From assembly GCA_026396995.1 (NCBI GenBank), contig JAPLVS010000071.1:1-37709 (forward strand): DNA of 37,709 nucleotides. Direction: 5' to 3'. The notes beneath the pieces were generated by a model that did no database searches, was not told the origin of the DNA, and worked only from the letters and a program-made list of their open reading frames with translations. Position 1 is the first letter of the stretch. Each line of letters begins with the position of its first letter. This DNA is from Candidatus Iainarchaeum sp. Lineage in GTDB: Archaea > Iainarchaeota > Iainarchaeia > Iainarchaeales > DTGL01. The translations under genes and the position numbers were made by a program. Below are positions 1-7,694 of the stretch, one piece after another.

Positions 1-154
1 ACTCGCAAACAAAATTATCGGCGTGCTCTGCTATGACGCAGTGCGCTCCGAACTCCAGGACAAGGGCTTTGCTGAAATGCAGAAGTTCAGGAAATGGGGG
101 GATGTCGCACGCGAGACAGCACAAGTGTACAATGCCGCGTACAACGGAAGGTGA
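1..154 (+). CDS. Glycosyltransferase (GT4-like), C-terminal fragment
   Basis: Only the last 50 codons are in the window; the frame is open from base 2 to a TGA at 152-154. The visible tail ends in a Phe-Arg-Lys-Trp helix followed by VARETAQVY, which resembles the C-terminal helix that closes many GT-B fold glycosyltransferases of family GT4 (a Trp, then an A-x-E-T-x-x-V-Y pattern). The GH57 amylase starts only 6 bases downstream, so the two are almost certainly cotranscribed. In methanogens a GT4 glycogen synthase-like gene lies near a GH57 amylase, which supports an alpha-glucan role here. The catalytic part is outside the window, so the family call is tentative and substrate cannot be judged. 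Confidence 0.5.
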   Translation, partial: LANKIIGVLCYDAVRSELQDKGFAEMQKFRKWGDVARETAQVYNAAYNGR

Positions 155-160
155 GCAAAC

Positions 161-1330
161 TTGACTGATATCTGCCTGTATTTCCAGGTCCACCAGCCAT
201 TGCGCCTTTCCAAGTTTTCTTTTTTCGATATAGGCCAGCAAAAGGAATATTTCGATGAAAAAGCCAACAAATTCTACCTGGAGCGAGTTGCAAGGAAATG
301 CTATAAGCCTGCGAACGAGGCAATCCTGCGCCTGATAAACGAAACCGATGGAAAATTCAAAGTGAATTACAGCATTACAGGAATTCTTCTCGACCAGCTC
401 GAGGACGGCTTTCCTGATGTGATTGAATCCTTCCAGAAAATCGCTGACACCGGCTGCTGCGAATTCTTCAACGAAACCTATTACCATTCGCTTTCATGGC
501 TTGTATCCAAAAAAGAATTCATTGAGCAGGTCAAACTGCACAGGAAGCGCATGAAGCAAACCTTTGGCGTCAAGCCCAAGGTTTTCAGGAACACCGAAGC
601 AATGTATTCCAATGAAATAGCACAGGCAGCAGAAGAGCTCGGCTTCAAGGGAATTGTCTGCGAGGGCATAGACCGCTTCCTGGGATGGAGAAGCCCCAAT
701 TATGTGTACAAGGCCAAGGGCTCTGATATCAGGGTTCTTTCAAGGAATTACAAGCTGAGCGATGATATCGCGTTCCGTTTTTCCGAGCATTCATGGAGTG
801 AATTCCCGCTCACCGCAGACAAATACGCTTCCTGGCTTTCCTCTTCACAGGGCGACTGCATCAACCTCTTCATGGATTACGAAACATTCGGCGAGCACCA
901 GTGGCAGGAAACAGGCATCTTCAATTTCCTCTCCTATCTCCCAAACGAAGTCCTGAAACACAAGCACCTCAATTTTGCCCTTGCCTCTGACATAATAAAA
1001 AATCACATGCCAAGGGACGAATTCGATGTGCCCGGAATTGTTTCCTGGGCTGATGTGGACCGCGATCTTTCAGCATGGCTTGAGAACAGGATGCAGCAGC
1101 AGGCCTTTTCAGAACTGAAAAACCTTGAGCCGCATGCAAGGAAAGCCAAGGGCAAGGTTTTGGAGGACTGGCGCAGGCTCCAAATCAGCGACCACTTTTA
1201 CTATATGTGCACTAAATGGTTTGCTGACGGCGATGTCCACAAGTATTTCAATCCCTACGAAAACCCCTATGACGCGTTCATAAACTACATGAACGTGATT
1301 AATGATTTGAAGAAAAGGGCAGAAAATTAG
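161..1330 (+). CDS. GH57 alpha-amylase-type glycoside hydrolase
   Basis: A 389-residue cytoplasmic glycoside hydrolase of family 57, expected to cleave or transfer alpha-1,4-glucan. The family landmarks are visible in order: HQP at residues 11-13, an EFFNETYYHS stretch near 101-110, FRNTEAMY at 142-149 with Glu146 as likely nucleophile, MDYETFGEHQW at 238-248 with Asp239 as likely acid/base, and SWADVDRDLSAW in the last third. The FRNTE and DYETFGEH forms resemble the Methanocaldococcus jannaschii MJ1611 group. The TTG start is chosen because an AGGTGA ribosome binding site lies just upstream, inside the end of the preceding glycosyltransferase gene. No signal peptide is seen. It probably mobilises internal glycogen together with the debranching enzyme at 5753. 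Exact specificity (amylase or glucanotransferase) is not determined. Confidence 0.9.
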   Translation: MTDICLYFQVHQPLRLSKFSFFDIGQQKEYFDEKANKFYLERVARKCYKPANEAILRLINETDGKFKVNYSITGILLDQLEDGFPDVIESFQKIADTGCCEFFNETYYHSLSWLVSKKEFIEQVKLHRKRMKQTFGVKPKVFRNTEAMYSNEIAQAAEELGFKGIVCEGIDRFLGWRSPNYVYKAKGSDIRVLSRNYKLSDDIAFRFSEHSWSEFPLTADKYASWLSSSQGDCINLFMDYETFGEHQWQETGIFNFLSYLPNEVLKHKHLNFALASDIIKNHMPRDEFDVPGIVSWADVDRDLSAWLENRMQQQAFSELKNLEPHARKAKGKVLEDWRRLQISDHFYYMCTKWFADGDVHKYFNPYENPYDAFINYMNVINDLKKRAEN

Positions 1331-2308
1331 TCATTCCTCTACAAATAGTTCCTGCACTATTTCGTTGTTTTCTTCGTCTGATTCTTCAACTTCGTTTTCT
1401 TCGTCGATTACAAGCCTGACTTCGTTGCCCCAGCCGATGTCGAGGTTTGAGCCTGAAATTCTCATTATAACCGGGTACTGGCTTGTTTCAGGGCAAATGC
1501 CAGTGAAATGCTTTTCGCCCACGGCCATGCCGTTCACGTAAAGCGCCACGCTTACATCGAAAGACGAATAATTCTTGCCTGTTGCGTCAAATGAAAAAAC
1601 CGCTTCATAGTCTTTGTCCTCGGAATCGGCCAGCTCTATGGACAAATCGCTTATGGAAAAATCCGGCCGTAAATCCAGGGATTTTTCCAGGTAATTGTTT
1701 TCCTCGTCCGATTCCGGCACATTGTCGTTGGCATCGGCTACCGCGGTCGCTTCCAGGAATCCCAGCCCGGCCGTGTCAACGTCTTCCAGTTTGATTTCGA
1801 ATTCTTCGTTTGCCGGCGCGCTTTTGATTTCGAGCGTTCCGGTTGTTTCGCCTGCCGTGAGCGTCATTAAGGCATTTATGTCATATTTGGCGCGGCCTAT
1901 GTTTTTGAAAACCGCGGTCACATCAAACAGGCCGCGGCATTCCCGGCCAGGCGTTATTTCGATTTTTTGGACGTTGAAGTCAGGGGCAGTCGGCGTAGGG
2001 GTGGGGGCAGGAGTGGGCGTTGGCGTCGGAGTTTTCTTCGGGGTCGGCGTTGGAGTCGGCGTGGCTTTTGGGCTTGGCGTTGCTGTCGGTGTCGGCGAAG
2101 GTCTTGGAGTTGAAGTCGGTGATGGTTTTACAGTTGGTGTTGCGGTCTGGCTTGGTTTCGGGGTTTTCGCCGGTGTTGGTGTTTGTGAAATTGCAGGGCT
2201 TGGAGTTGGCGATGTGCTGGCGCCGGGATTTGCCTGGCCCTGGTCAGAGCAGCCGTTTAACAGCAGGAGTGCAATCAGCGCAATGAATAAAATTTTCCAT
2301 CCAGCCAA
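1331..2308 (-). CDS. Lipoprotein with Thr/Pro linker and two CARDB-like domains
   Basis: A 325-residue predicted surface lipoprotein. The first 20 residues form a hydrophobic signal ending in the lipobox LLNGC. Residues about 28-110 are a low-complexity linker of alternating Thr-Pro and Lys-Pro units, typical of extended cell-surface stalks. Two beta-sandwich domains follow, each with the CARDB-like signature of a late E-S-D-E-E-N-N ([11 protein letters not shown] and [12 protein letters not shown]). CARDB domains are adhesion-type modules; the ligand is unknown. It starts with TTG preceded by AAGGGAT, 10 bases after the stop of the upstream lipoprotein gene, so it is the third gene of an operon. 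Its stop codon abuts the stop of the convergent GH57 gene with no gap. Confidence 0.75.
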   Translation of the reverse strand: MAGWKILFIALIALLLLNGCSDQGQANPGASTSPTPSPAISQTPTPAKTPKPSQTATPTVKPSPTSTPRPSPTPTATPSPKATPTPTPTPKKTPTPTPTPAPTPTPTAPDFNVQKIEITPGRECRGLFDVTAVFKNIGRAKYDINALMTLTAGETTGTLEIKSAPANEEFEIKLEDVDTAGLGFLEATAVADANDNVPESDEENNYLEKSLDLRPDFSISDLSIELADSEDKDYEAVFSFDATGKNYSSFDVSVALYVNGMAVGEKHFTGICPETSQYPVIMRISGSNLDIGWGNEVRLVIDEENEVEESDEENNEIVQELFVEE

Positions 2309-2318
2309 TCTTATCCCT

Positions 2319-3326
2319 TCATGAAAATACCTTGATTACCACTGTGCCGTACCCTGTTGCCTGGTTGAATTTGATTTTTGTTATCTGCATTTTTGTTGCA
2401 AGGGCGTAATTCGAGGTCGAGTCCATAAAGCTTTGCTCGAGCCAGCTCCCTGAAGGCAATGTTATGCTGGAAATCTCTTCTCCGTCCTGATTCAACAAGG
2501 AAACCTGGACTTCGTTTGCGCTCCAGATTTCCATCACCTTTATTGAAACCGCCTGCCCTTCATATTCTCCTGCGCCTTCAAGGCCTGTGATTATGTCCCC
2601 TGCCTGGTAAGTGTCTTCCCCGAGCGCAGGGCTGCCTGCCGGCGTTGGAGTTGCAGTAGGCATCGGTGTTGGAGTGGGGGTCGGCGTAAGGGCCGGTGTT
2701 GGGGTTTGCTGGTTCCCGATTATTGTAACGCTTTTTGCGGTTGTTTTTAGCGGTGTCATCCCCAAAAGGCCTTCTTTCAAGCCTTCTTCCCCCCAGCCGC
2801 AGTCTTTGACGCCGAGCTCTTTTTCAATGTCTGCGCATTTGAAGACCGACATAGTGTAAGTGTAAGTTCCGGCTTCTTCGAACGAATCTTCGCCACCCAG
2901 GCAATATCTTTCAATGCCTGTGTCGTTGATTTTCACAGGCTGCAGCGCAACCTTGAATTGGCCGCCCTTGTCGAAGTCAATGTTTTCAAGGACACCGCTT
3001 GTCCTGGAGCAGACATTGCAGTCAAAGCCCTGCCTTGAAGCGCAATAATGTATCAGCCCCCTGAACGGCTCGCCGTCATATTTCATATAATATTTCCCGT
3101 TAAATGCCTCGCCAACAGCACATGTTGTTTTTGGGATTCGGATTTCCAGAATTATCTCTCCAGACGGCGTTTGAACCGGAGTCGGTGTTATGGTCAGCGT
3201 CTGGGCAGGGGTTGCTGTGGTCGTGGCGCCAGGTGCCGGCGTCGCTTCCGGGTTTGATGGCAACCAGGTGCAGCCGCACAATAAAACAGCAACTATGATA
3301 AGGGTCGGAATAATGCCTGCTTTCAT
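2319..3326 (-). CDS. Lipoprotein with two Thr/Pro-rich linkers
   Basis: A 335-residue predicted lipoprotein. A hydrophobic leader ends in the lipobox LLCGC. It is followed by a Thr/Ala/Pro linker, a Cys-containing beta-rich domain of about 140 residues with several CxxC-like or paired cysteines, a second Thr-Pro linker, and a C-terminal beta domain of about 95 residues. I do not recognise either folded domain. The open frame extends 24 codons further upstream, but the ATG at 3324-3326 is chosen because it opens the signal peptide and overlaps the TGA of the preceding Spo0M-like gene in an ATGA arrangement, which indicates translational coupling. The cysteines may form disulfides outside the cell. 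Function unknown; a surface or binding role is inferred from architecture. Confidence 0.7.
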   Translation of the reverse strand: MKAGIIPTLIIVAVLLCGCTWLPSNPEATPAPGATTTATPAQTLTITPTPVQTPSGEIILEIRIPKTTCAVGEAFNGKYYMKYDGEPFRGLIHYCASRQGFDCNVCSRTSGVLENIDFDKGGQFKVALQPVKINDTGIERYCLGGEDSFEEAGTYTYTMSVFKCADIEKELGVKDCGWGEEGLKEGLLGMTPLKTTAKSVTIIGNQQTPTPALTPTPTPTPMPTATPTPAGSPALGEDTYQAGDIITGLEGAGEYEGQAVSIKVMEIWSANEVQVSLLNQDGEEISSITLPSGSWLEQSFMDSTSNYALATKMQITKIKFNQATGYGTVVIKVFS

Positions 3327-3796
3327 GTAATATTTACCTGCACTTTTTTTGAAACGTCCATGCCCCCCGGAATGTCGAGTTTTGCCTGCACAAACCATTT
3401 CGGGGGCGCAATCGGGCCTGCAAGGAACATGGCGGTTTTCATGAATGCCCCGACTGCACCGCCGATTTCAGGCGGCGCCTGGGTTTGCAGCAGGTTGCCG
3501 GGAATCGCTATTTCAAAATCGTATTCCGTGCTGGAATATTCTTTTTCGCCGTCAAGAGGCAGTTCAAAACTGTAAATTGTTTCGGTATGGGTGTCAGTAT
3601 GCGTGCCGTGCGAATCGTGGTCTGTGTGCCTTGTTGTCCTTTCCCCCCAGAACACAACCTTCATTGCCCTTGCCTTCACAGGCTTGTTCAATTGCAGCGA
3701 GGCATGCCCGCTTATTTTTTCCCCTGGCGTAAAATTGAATTTTTTCAGGGTCATTTCCATTTTTCCCTTTCCGAAGCCGAACAAGAACACAAACAT
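3323..3796 (-). CDS. Arrestin-like Spo0M-type protein
   Basis: A 157-residue protein resembling the N-terminal arrestin fold of the Spo0M family. The diagnostic stretch is FTPGEKISG at residues 22-30, after a short Phe/Gly-rich start, as in bacterial Spo0M proteins. It has beta-strand patterning throughout, a His/Thr-rich loop (H-T-D-H-D-S-H-G-T-H-T-D-T-H-T) that could bind metal, and no clear signal peptide or membrane segment. Spo0M proteins in Bacillus affect sporulation control; in archaea the role is unknown. Family members are often around 250 residues with two arrestin lobes, so this one is short. A TATA element at 3824-3835 and a GGTGAT site close to the ATG mark it as the first gene of an operon with the two downstream lipoproteins. 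Confidence 0.7.
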   Translation of the reverse strand: MFVFLFGFGKGKMEMTLKKFNFTPGEKISGHASLQLNKPVKARAMKVVFWGERTTRHTDHDSHGTHTDTHTETIYSFELPLDGEKEYSSTEYDFEIAIPGNLLQTQAPPEIGGAVGAFMKTAMFLAGPIAPPKWFVQAKLDIPGGMDVSKKVQVNIT

Positions 3797-3823
3797 CAGA
3801 TCACCGGCAGGATTAGGCTTTTG

Positions 3824-3835
3824 TTATATTTAATC
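3824..3835 (-). promoter_or_regulatory. TATA element of the Spo0M-like/lipoprotein operon
   Basis: On the minus strand this reads GATTAAATATAA, a good archaeal TATA box about 30 bases before the ATG at 3796. A GGTGAT ribosome binding site follows at 3800-3805. The leader is therefore very short. Confidence 0.55.
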
Positions 3836-3851
3836 TTTTTGTTCGTTTTTT

Positions 3852-5660
3852 TCACTTGGACAGCAGGCAGTACGCTTTTTCGTATTCTTCTATGAGTTTG
3901 GTCCAGTCGAATAAGTAGGAGATTTTTTTTGCGCTGATTTTTGCATCCACTCTTTCCCTTTTGTCCATGGAATAGATTTCGAGCATGTAGTCCGCGAGTT
4001 CCTTTTTTGCGGTTTCATAGTCTGTGTTCATGCGCTTCACGACTTTTACTGATTTTTCCTCTTTTCCCCCGAGCACGTTTTTTTCAAGGTATTGGCCGAA
4101 ACCGCTCAAATCAGAGGTGATAGTGGGCAATGCCAGCGCCATTGTTTCAAGCGGCGTGTAGCCCCAAGGCTCGTAATATGAAGGGAATGCGCCCAAATGG
4201 CATCCTATTGCGGCCTGGTAATAATCCAATCCAATCAGGCCGTCGGTCTGCGAGAGATAGGTCGGGTAATAGATTATTTTCACCTTGTCGCTTTCCTTGT
4301 TGAACAATTTGTTTTTCTGCACTGTCCTTGTGATGCTGTTTTCCTCCCCGATTTCGAGCGCGCAGACAGGCGGTAGGTCGTTCTTGCCGTGCTTCAATTC
4401 GAAAAGCATTTTTTTCGTGTTGTACAAAAATTCCTCGTCCAAAAGGTTTTCGGATGTAGGCGGCTGGCCTTTCGAAATGTTGTAGTAAAGCCTGTTCTTT
4501 ATTTTTTTCACTTCTTCCTCTATTTCGTCCTCGAGCCTTTCGTACAGCGCCATGTGCTTCAATAATTCTATGTTTTTGCCCCTGTTGTCCGAGGGCACCC
4601 AGATGAATGCCACGACTGTTTTTTTGGAATTGCTTTCCTTGAGTTTTTTGTTCAGTTCCCCCAAAGCGTCTATGAACAGGTCCAGGCCTTTGTTCCTGAA
4701 TTCATATCTTCCTGAAATGAAATAGAAAATTGTTTCCTCGACATTCAGCTGGTAGTACGGAGCAAAGTAATCCATGACGAACTTCCTTATCTGGCTGCGG
4801 TACTGCACATGCAAATTCGACAGCTCTTCCATCACATAGAATTTGTCGAGATTCAACCCGTTCGGCAGGATTGCATGCGGCTTTTTTCCGAGAAGATATT
4901 GTGCTTCCCTCCCGGTGATTTCGGAAACCGTGGTGAAAACGTTTGCGTTGTGCGCGCAGGCTTTTTCTGTCAAATGCTTTGCCTGCACATTGAACTGGTA
5001 GCAGCGCCCGTCATCCACCGCCCTGTTTGTCGCGATGCCCTCGCTTATTTCCCTGTGCAGGTCCTGCCCTGCCTCGGCAATGCTTCTCCCGAGAATTGTC
5101 GCGTGCGTCGTGAAAACTGTCTTGATTTCAGGGTCGAAATGCTTCAGGTGCAATAATATTCCGCCTGCAAGCCATTCATGGCAGTGCACCACGCAGCCTT
5201 CCTTTTTGAACTCTTTTGCAAAAACATTGTTTATGAGCTCTTCAAGGAGCATGCCTGCGGCTTTTCCCCACACAAGCGGCTCGTCAAAATCGGCGCCAGA
5301 ATTCAATGAATCTATCCTGAAAAAATCCCAGTATTCCCTTTTGATGTCGTTTGCCCTGTGCTTTAAATCGCCAGGGTCAACCAAAAGGCATTTCGGCCTT
5401 CCAGTCACAAGCCAGTGCCCGGAATAGCATTTTATGCCGTATTCTTTTTCAAGGCGGTCGAACACAGCCTGGAATTCAGGGCTCGGCTTTTCGTTTTCGA
5501 AATCTGTCGCAGCAGTCCTTTTGATGTAGGGGCCCACCGCAAAATAATCCTTGAAGTTTTTTTTCATTATCGGCGCTTTCGAGGAAAGCACGGTGTGGAT
5601 TCCGCCGACCTTGTTGACCACTTCCCAGCTCGCTTCAAAAACAATAATATCCTGAGCCAT
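3852..5660 (-). CDS. GT3-family (eukaryote-like) glycogen synthase
   Basis: A 602-residue glycosyltransferase of family GT3, which elongates glycogen with alpha-1,4-glucose, normally from UDP-glucose. It shows the animal/fungal glycogen synthase landmarks: FEASWEVVNKVGGIHTV near the N-terminus, HEWLAGG, FTTHATILGR, VFTTVSEITGREA, PNGLNLDKF, ISGRYEFRNKGLD, and GCHLGAFPSYYEPWGYTPLE with the E-x7-E catalytic pair at about residues 497 and 505. Bacterial-type GT5 synthases lack this set. Length is slightly below the eukaryotic enzymes (about 700) because the regulatory ends are missing. I prefer the ATG at 5658-5660 to the TTG two codons upstream because GGTG lies 7 bases before it. Its own TATA box is at 5694-5704. 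It is transcribed away from the debranching enzyme gene. Confidence 0.93.
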   Translation of the reverse strand: MAQDIIVFEASWEVVNKVGGIHTVLSSKAPIMKKNFKDYFAVGPYIKRTAATDFENEKPSPEFQAVFDRLEKEYGIKCYSGHWLVTGRPKCLLVDPGDLKHRANDIKREYWDFFRIDSLNSGADFDEPLVWGKAAGMLLEELINNVFAKEFKKEGCVVHCHEWLAGGILLHLKHFDPEIKTVFTTHATILGRSIAEAGQDLHREISEGIATNRAVDDGRCYQFNVQAKHLTEKACAHNANVFTTVSEITGREAQYLLGKKPHAILPNGLNLDKFYVMEELSNLHVQYRSQIRKFVMDYFAPYYQLNVEETIFYFISGRYEFRNKGLDLFIDALGELNKKLKESNSKKTVVAFIWVPSDNRGKNIELLKHMALYERLEDEIEEEVKKIKNRLYYNISKGQPPTSENLLDEEFLYNTKKMLFELKHGKNDLPPVCALEIGEENSITRTVQKNKLFNKESDKVKIIYYPTYLSQTDGLIGLDYYQAAIGCHLGAFPSYYEPWGYTPLETMALALPTITSDLSGFGQYLEKNVLGGKEEKSVKVVKRMNTDYETAKKELADYMLEIYSMDKRERVDAKISAKKISYLFDWTKLIEEYEKAYCLLSK

Positions 5661-5693
5661 TCCCAAACACCAGCACTAAAAAGCCCAAACCTG

Positions 5694-5704
5694 TTTTTAA
5701 ATAA
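5694..5704 (-). promoter_or_regulatory. TATA element of the glycogen synthase gene
   Basis: On the minus strand this reads TTATTTAAAAA. It is centred about 39 bases before the chosen ATG at 5660, with GGTG between at 5668-5671. It sits back to back with the plus-strand TATA of the debranching enzyme in an intergenic region of about 90 bases. Confidence 0.55.
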
Positions 5705-5714
5705 GGGCATTATG

Positions 5715-5724
5715 TTTAAATATT
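5715..5724 (+). promoter_or_regulatory. TATA element of the debranching enzyme gene
   Basis: TTTAAATATT lies about 34 bases before the TTG at 5753. A G5 run at 5743-5747 serves as ribosome binding site. This geometry favours the TTG at 5753 over the in-frame TTG at 5741, which would be at or before the expected transcription start. Confidence 0.55.
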
Positions 5725-5752
5725 CTTTTTCCTTTCGATTTTGGGGGTTTCA

Positions 5753-7639
5753 TTGATTAGGAAAACCGCATCTCTTGGCACAATTTCCTGCTTTTTATCC
5801 AATCCTGATGCGTTCTTTTACCGCTTCGGCGATACAGGCTTCAAGAACAAATGGGCCGGTTTCTGGAGCCACGGCGTAAAATTCCTTGAATTCTTCGATT
5901 TCAAGGCCGGAGAGGAGTTTTTAGGCGAGCAGAACTGCATTGAAATCCAGTACGATTTCCTGAAAGCAACGCACTTGCACAGGCTGAAGGACGGCTCCCT
6001 GGTATCGCAAAAAATCTGGATGCCTCGTTCAGGCGGGGCCCTTGTGCTGGAGCTTTCATCAAAAAAGGAAATCACCGCCGGCCTTGAACTCGCAGTGAAC
6101 ATGCGGCAAGTGCACGAAAACTTCCACGGCCGCAGGTATTCTGTCAGGGCAGGGAACCGCCTGGTTGTGGAAAGCGATTTGGGAAAGCTTTTCATCATGC
6201 CCCTTAAAGGCAAGGCTTCATTCAATGCAAATCCGCAATACCGTTCGCACTGCCCTGGCGGCGAACAGCAGTGCTATTTTGTGCCCGGGATTTTCAGGCT
6301 CGCAGGAAAAAAAATCGTGCTCTCTGTTTCCGCTGAAAATTTTTTCAGGCCTGAAAAAAACGAGCTTCTCCACAAATCAAAAAATTTCTCAAAACTCACA
6401 TCGGCAATAGAAACAGAAAACACTGATTTGAACAAGGCTTTGGGAAATGCGGCAAGCGCAATCGAACTGCTGCGCGGAAAAGATTCTTATATTGCCGGCC
6501 TTCCCTGGTTCCAGCAGTACTGGGCGCGCGATGTTTTCTGGTCGCTGCCTGCAATAACAATGCTCGGCTTGCACGAAAACGCAAAACAATCCCTTTCCAT
6601 TTTTGCCGAACATTCAATGAAAGGCCAGGTTCCGAATTATATTTTCGGAAAGGAAAAAACCTTCAATGCAATTGATTCAACCCCGCTCTTCCTTATTGCA
6701 TTGGAGCATTATTGCAGGAATTCAGGCGACCGCGCTTTCGCAGAAAAAATATCGGAAGCTGCCTTGCAGTCCATTGCATTCCTTGAATCCAGGCGCGACC
6801 CAGCCGACGGTTTCATATTGCACGATAATGGCTGCAACGAAACCTGGATGGACACACTGAACAGGCCTGAAAAAGCAGTCGAAGTGCAGGCGCTCTATAT
6901 TGCCTCGCTCAAAGCGTTCTCGCAGTTTGCCTCTCATTTGAAACGCCCTGAAAGAAAAATCAAGGAGCAAGCGGATTGGGCTGGAAAGGAAGCGCTTGAA
7001 ATGCAGAAAAAATTCGACAGCGAGTTTTTCAGGCACGGGTTTTTCATCGACCGCATCAAGGCCGAGAAAAAAGATTCCACGCGCAGGGCAAGCGCACTCG
7101 TTCCTTTATTTTTGAATGTCAGCAGCCGGAAGGAAATCCTTGATGCTTTCAGGTCCGAAGAATTTTCCAATGGAAGAGGCGTTCTTTCCCTTTCAAGGTT
7201 TGACCAAAAATTTTCCCCTGAATCATATCACGAGGGCAAGGTTTGGTCTTTATGCAACGGCTTAATGGGCGGCGCAGAATTTTTGCTCGGCAACCCTGAA
7301 AACGGCTGGCATTATCTGGAACTGCTCCTCGCGGAACTCGAAAGGGATGCGCTTGGCTGCATCGGCGAATGCTGGAATCCTGCCACGCTCCAGCAAACAG
7401 GCTGCCCGAACCAATTATGGGGCGATGCGATGGCATTGCGGTTATTCAATGAATTCGCCTTGGGCCTGAAAGTCGATGCTTTCAACAAAACAATTTCGCT
7501 TTCGCCGAAACTTTGCGGGCGCATTTCCTTCGCAGAAATGAGGCTTTCCCTTGGCGCAAAGGAAGGCATTCTAAAAATAAGGCCGAAAAGCAGCACCGCG
7601 GCGTTTTCACTGCCCGGATATAAAATTGAATATTTTTGA
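5753..7639 (+). CDS. Glycogen debranching enzyme (amylo-alpha-1,6-glucosidase, GH133-like)
   Basis: A 628-residue protein that should hydrolyse alpha-1,6 branch points of glycogen. An N-terminal beta-rich domain of about 200 residues precedes an (alpha/alpha)6-barrel catalytic domain. In that domain I see GLPWFQQYWARD at about 249-260, an IDSTPLFLIALEHY helix, NETWMDTLNRP at about 362-372, VEVQALYIASL at about 376-386, and a C-terminal GCPNQLWGDA. These match the archaeal/bacterial GDE_C pattern (GLPWFGPWGRD, TWMDA, PVEVNALW, GCPxQxW). The start is the TTG at 5753, just after a G5 ribosome binding site. It is divergent from the GT3 glycogen synthase, so synthesis and debranching enzymes share one regulatory region. 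There is no signal peptide, so it acts in the cytoplasm. Confidence 0.88.
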   Translation: MIRKTASLGTISCFLSNPDAFFYRFGDTGFKNKWAGFWSHGVKFLEFFDFKAGEEFLGEQNCIEIQYDFLKATHLHRLKDGSLVSQKIWMPRSGGALVLELSSKKEITAGLELAVNMRQVHENFHGRRYSVRAGNRLVVESDLGKLFIMPLKGKASFNANPQYRSHCPGGEQQCYFVPGIFRLAGKKIVLSVSAENFFRPEKNELLHKSKNFSKLTSAIETENTDLNKALGNAASAIELLRGKDSYIAGLPWFQQYWARDVFWSLPAITMLGLHENAKQSLSIFAEHSMKGQVPNYIFGKEKTFNAIDSTPLFLIALEHYCRNSGDRAFAEKISEAALQSIAFLESRRDPADGFILHDNGCNETWMDTLNRPEKAVEVQALYIASLKAFSQFASHLKRPERKIKEQADWAGKEALEMQKKFDSEFFRHGFFIDRIKAEKKDSTRRASALVPLFLNVSSRKEILDAFRSEEFSNGRGVLSLSRFDQKFSPESYHEGKVWSLCNGLMGGAEFLLGNPENGWHYLELLLAELERDALGCIGECWNPATLQQTGCPNQLWGDAMALRLFNEFALGLKVDAFNKTISLSPKLCGRISFAEMRLSLGAKEGILKIRPKSSTAAFSLPGYKIEYF

Positions 7640-7694
7640 ATCCTCTCCAGAATACTTTTAATGGTTTTGCATGAATTTGTTGTTGGTGTTTTGA

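Noticed and set aside
1695-2324. A long plus-strand Gly-Val-rich open frame
   Set aside because: It is the antisense of the Thr-Pro repeat of the lipoprotein gene; low complexity and no start signals.
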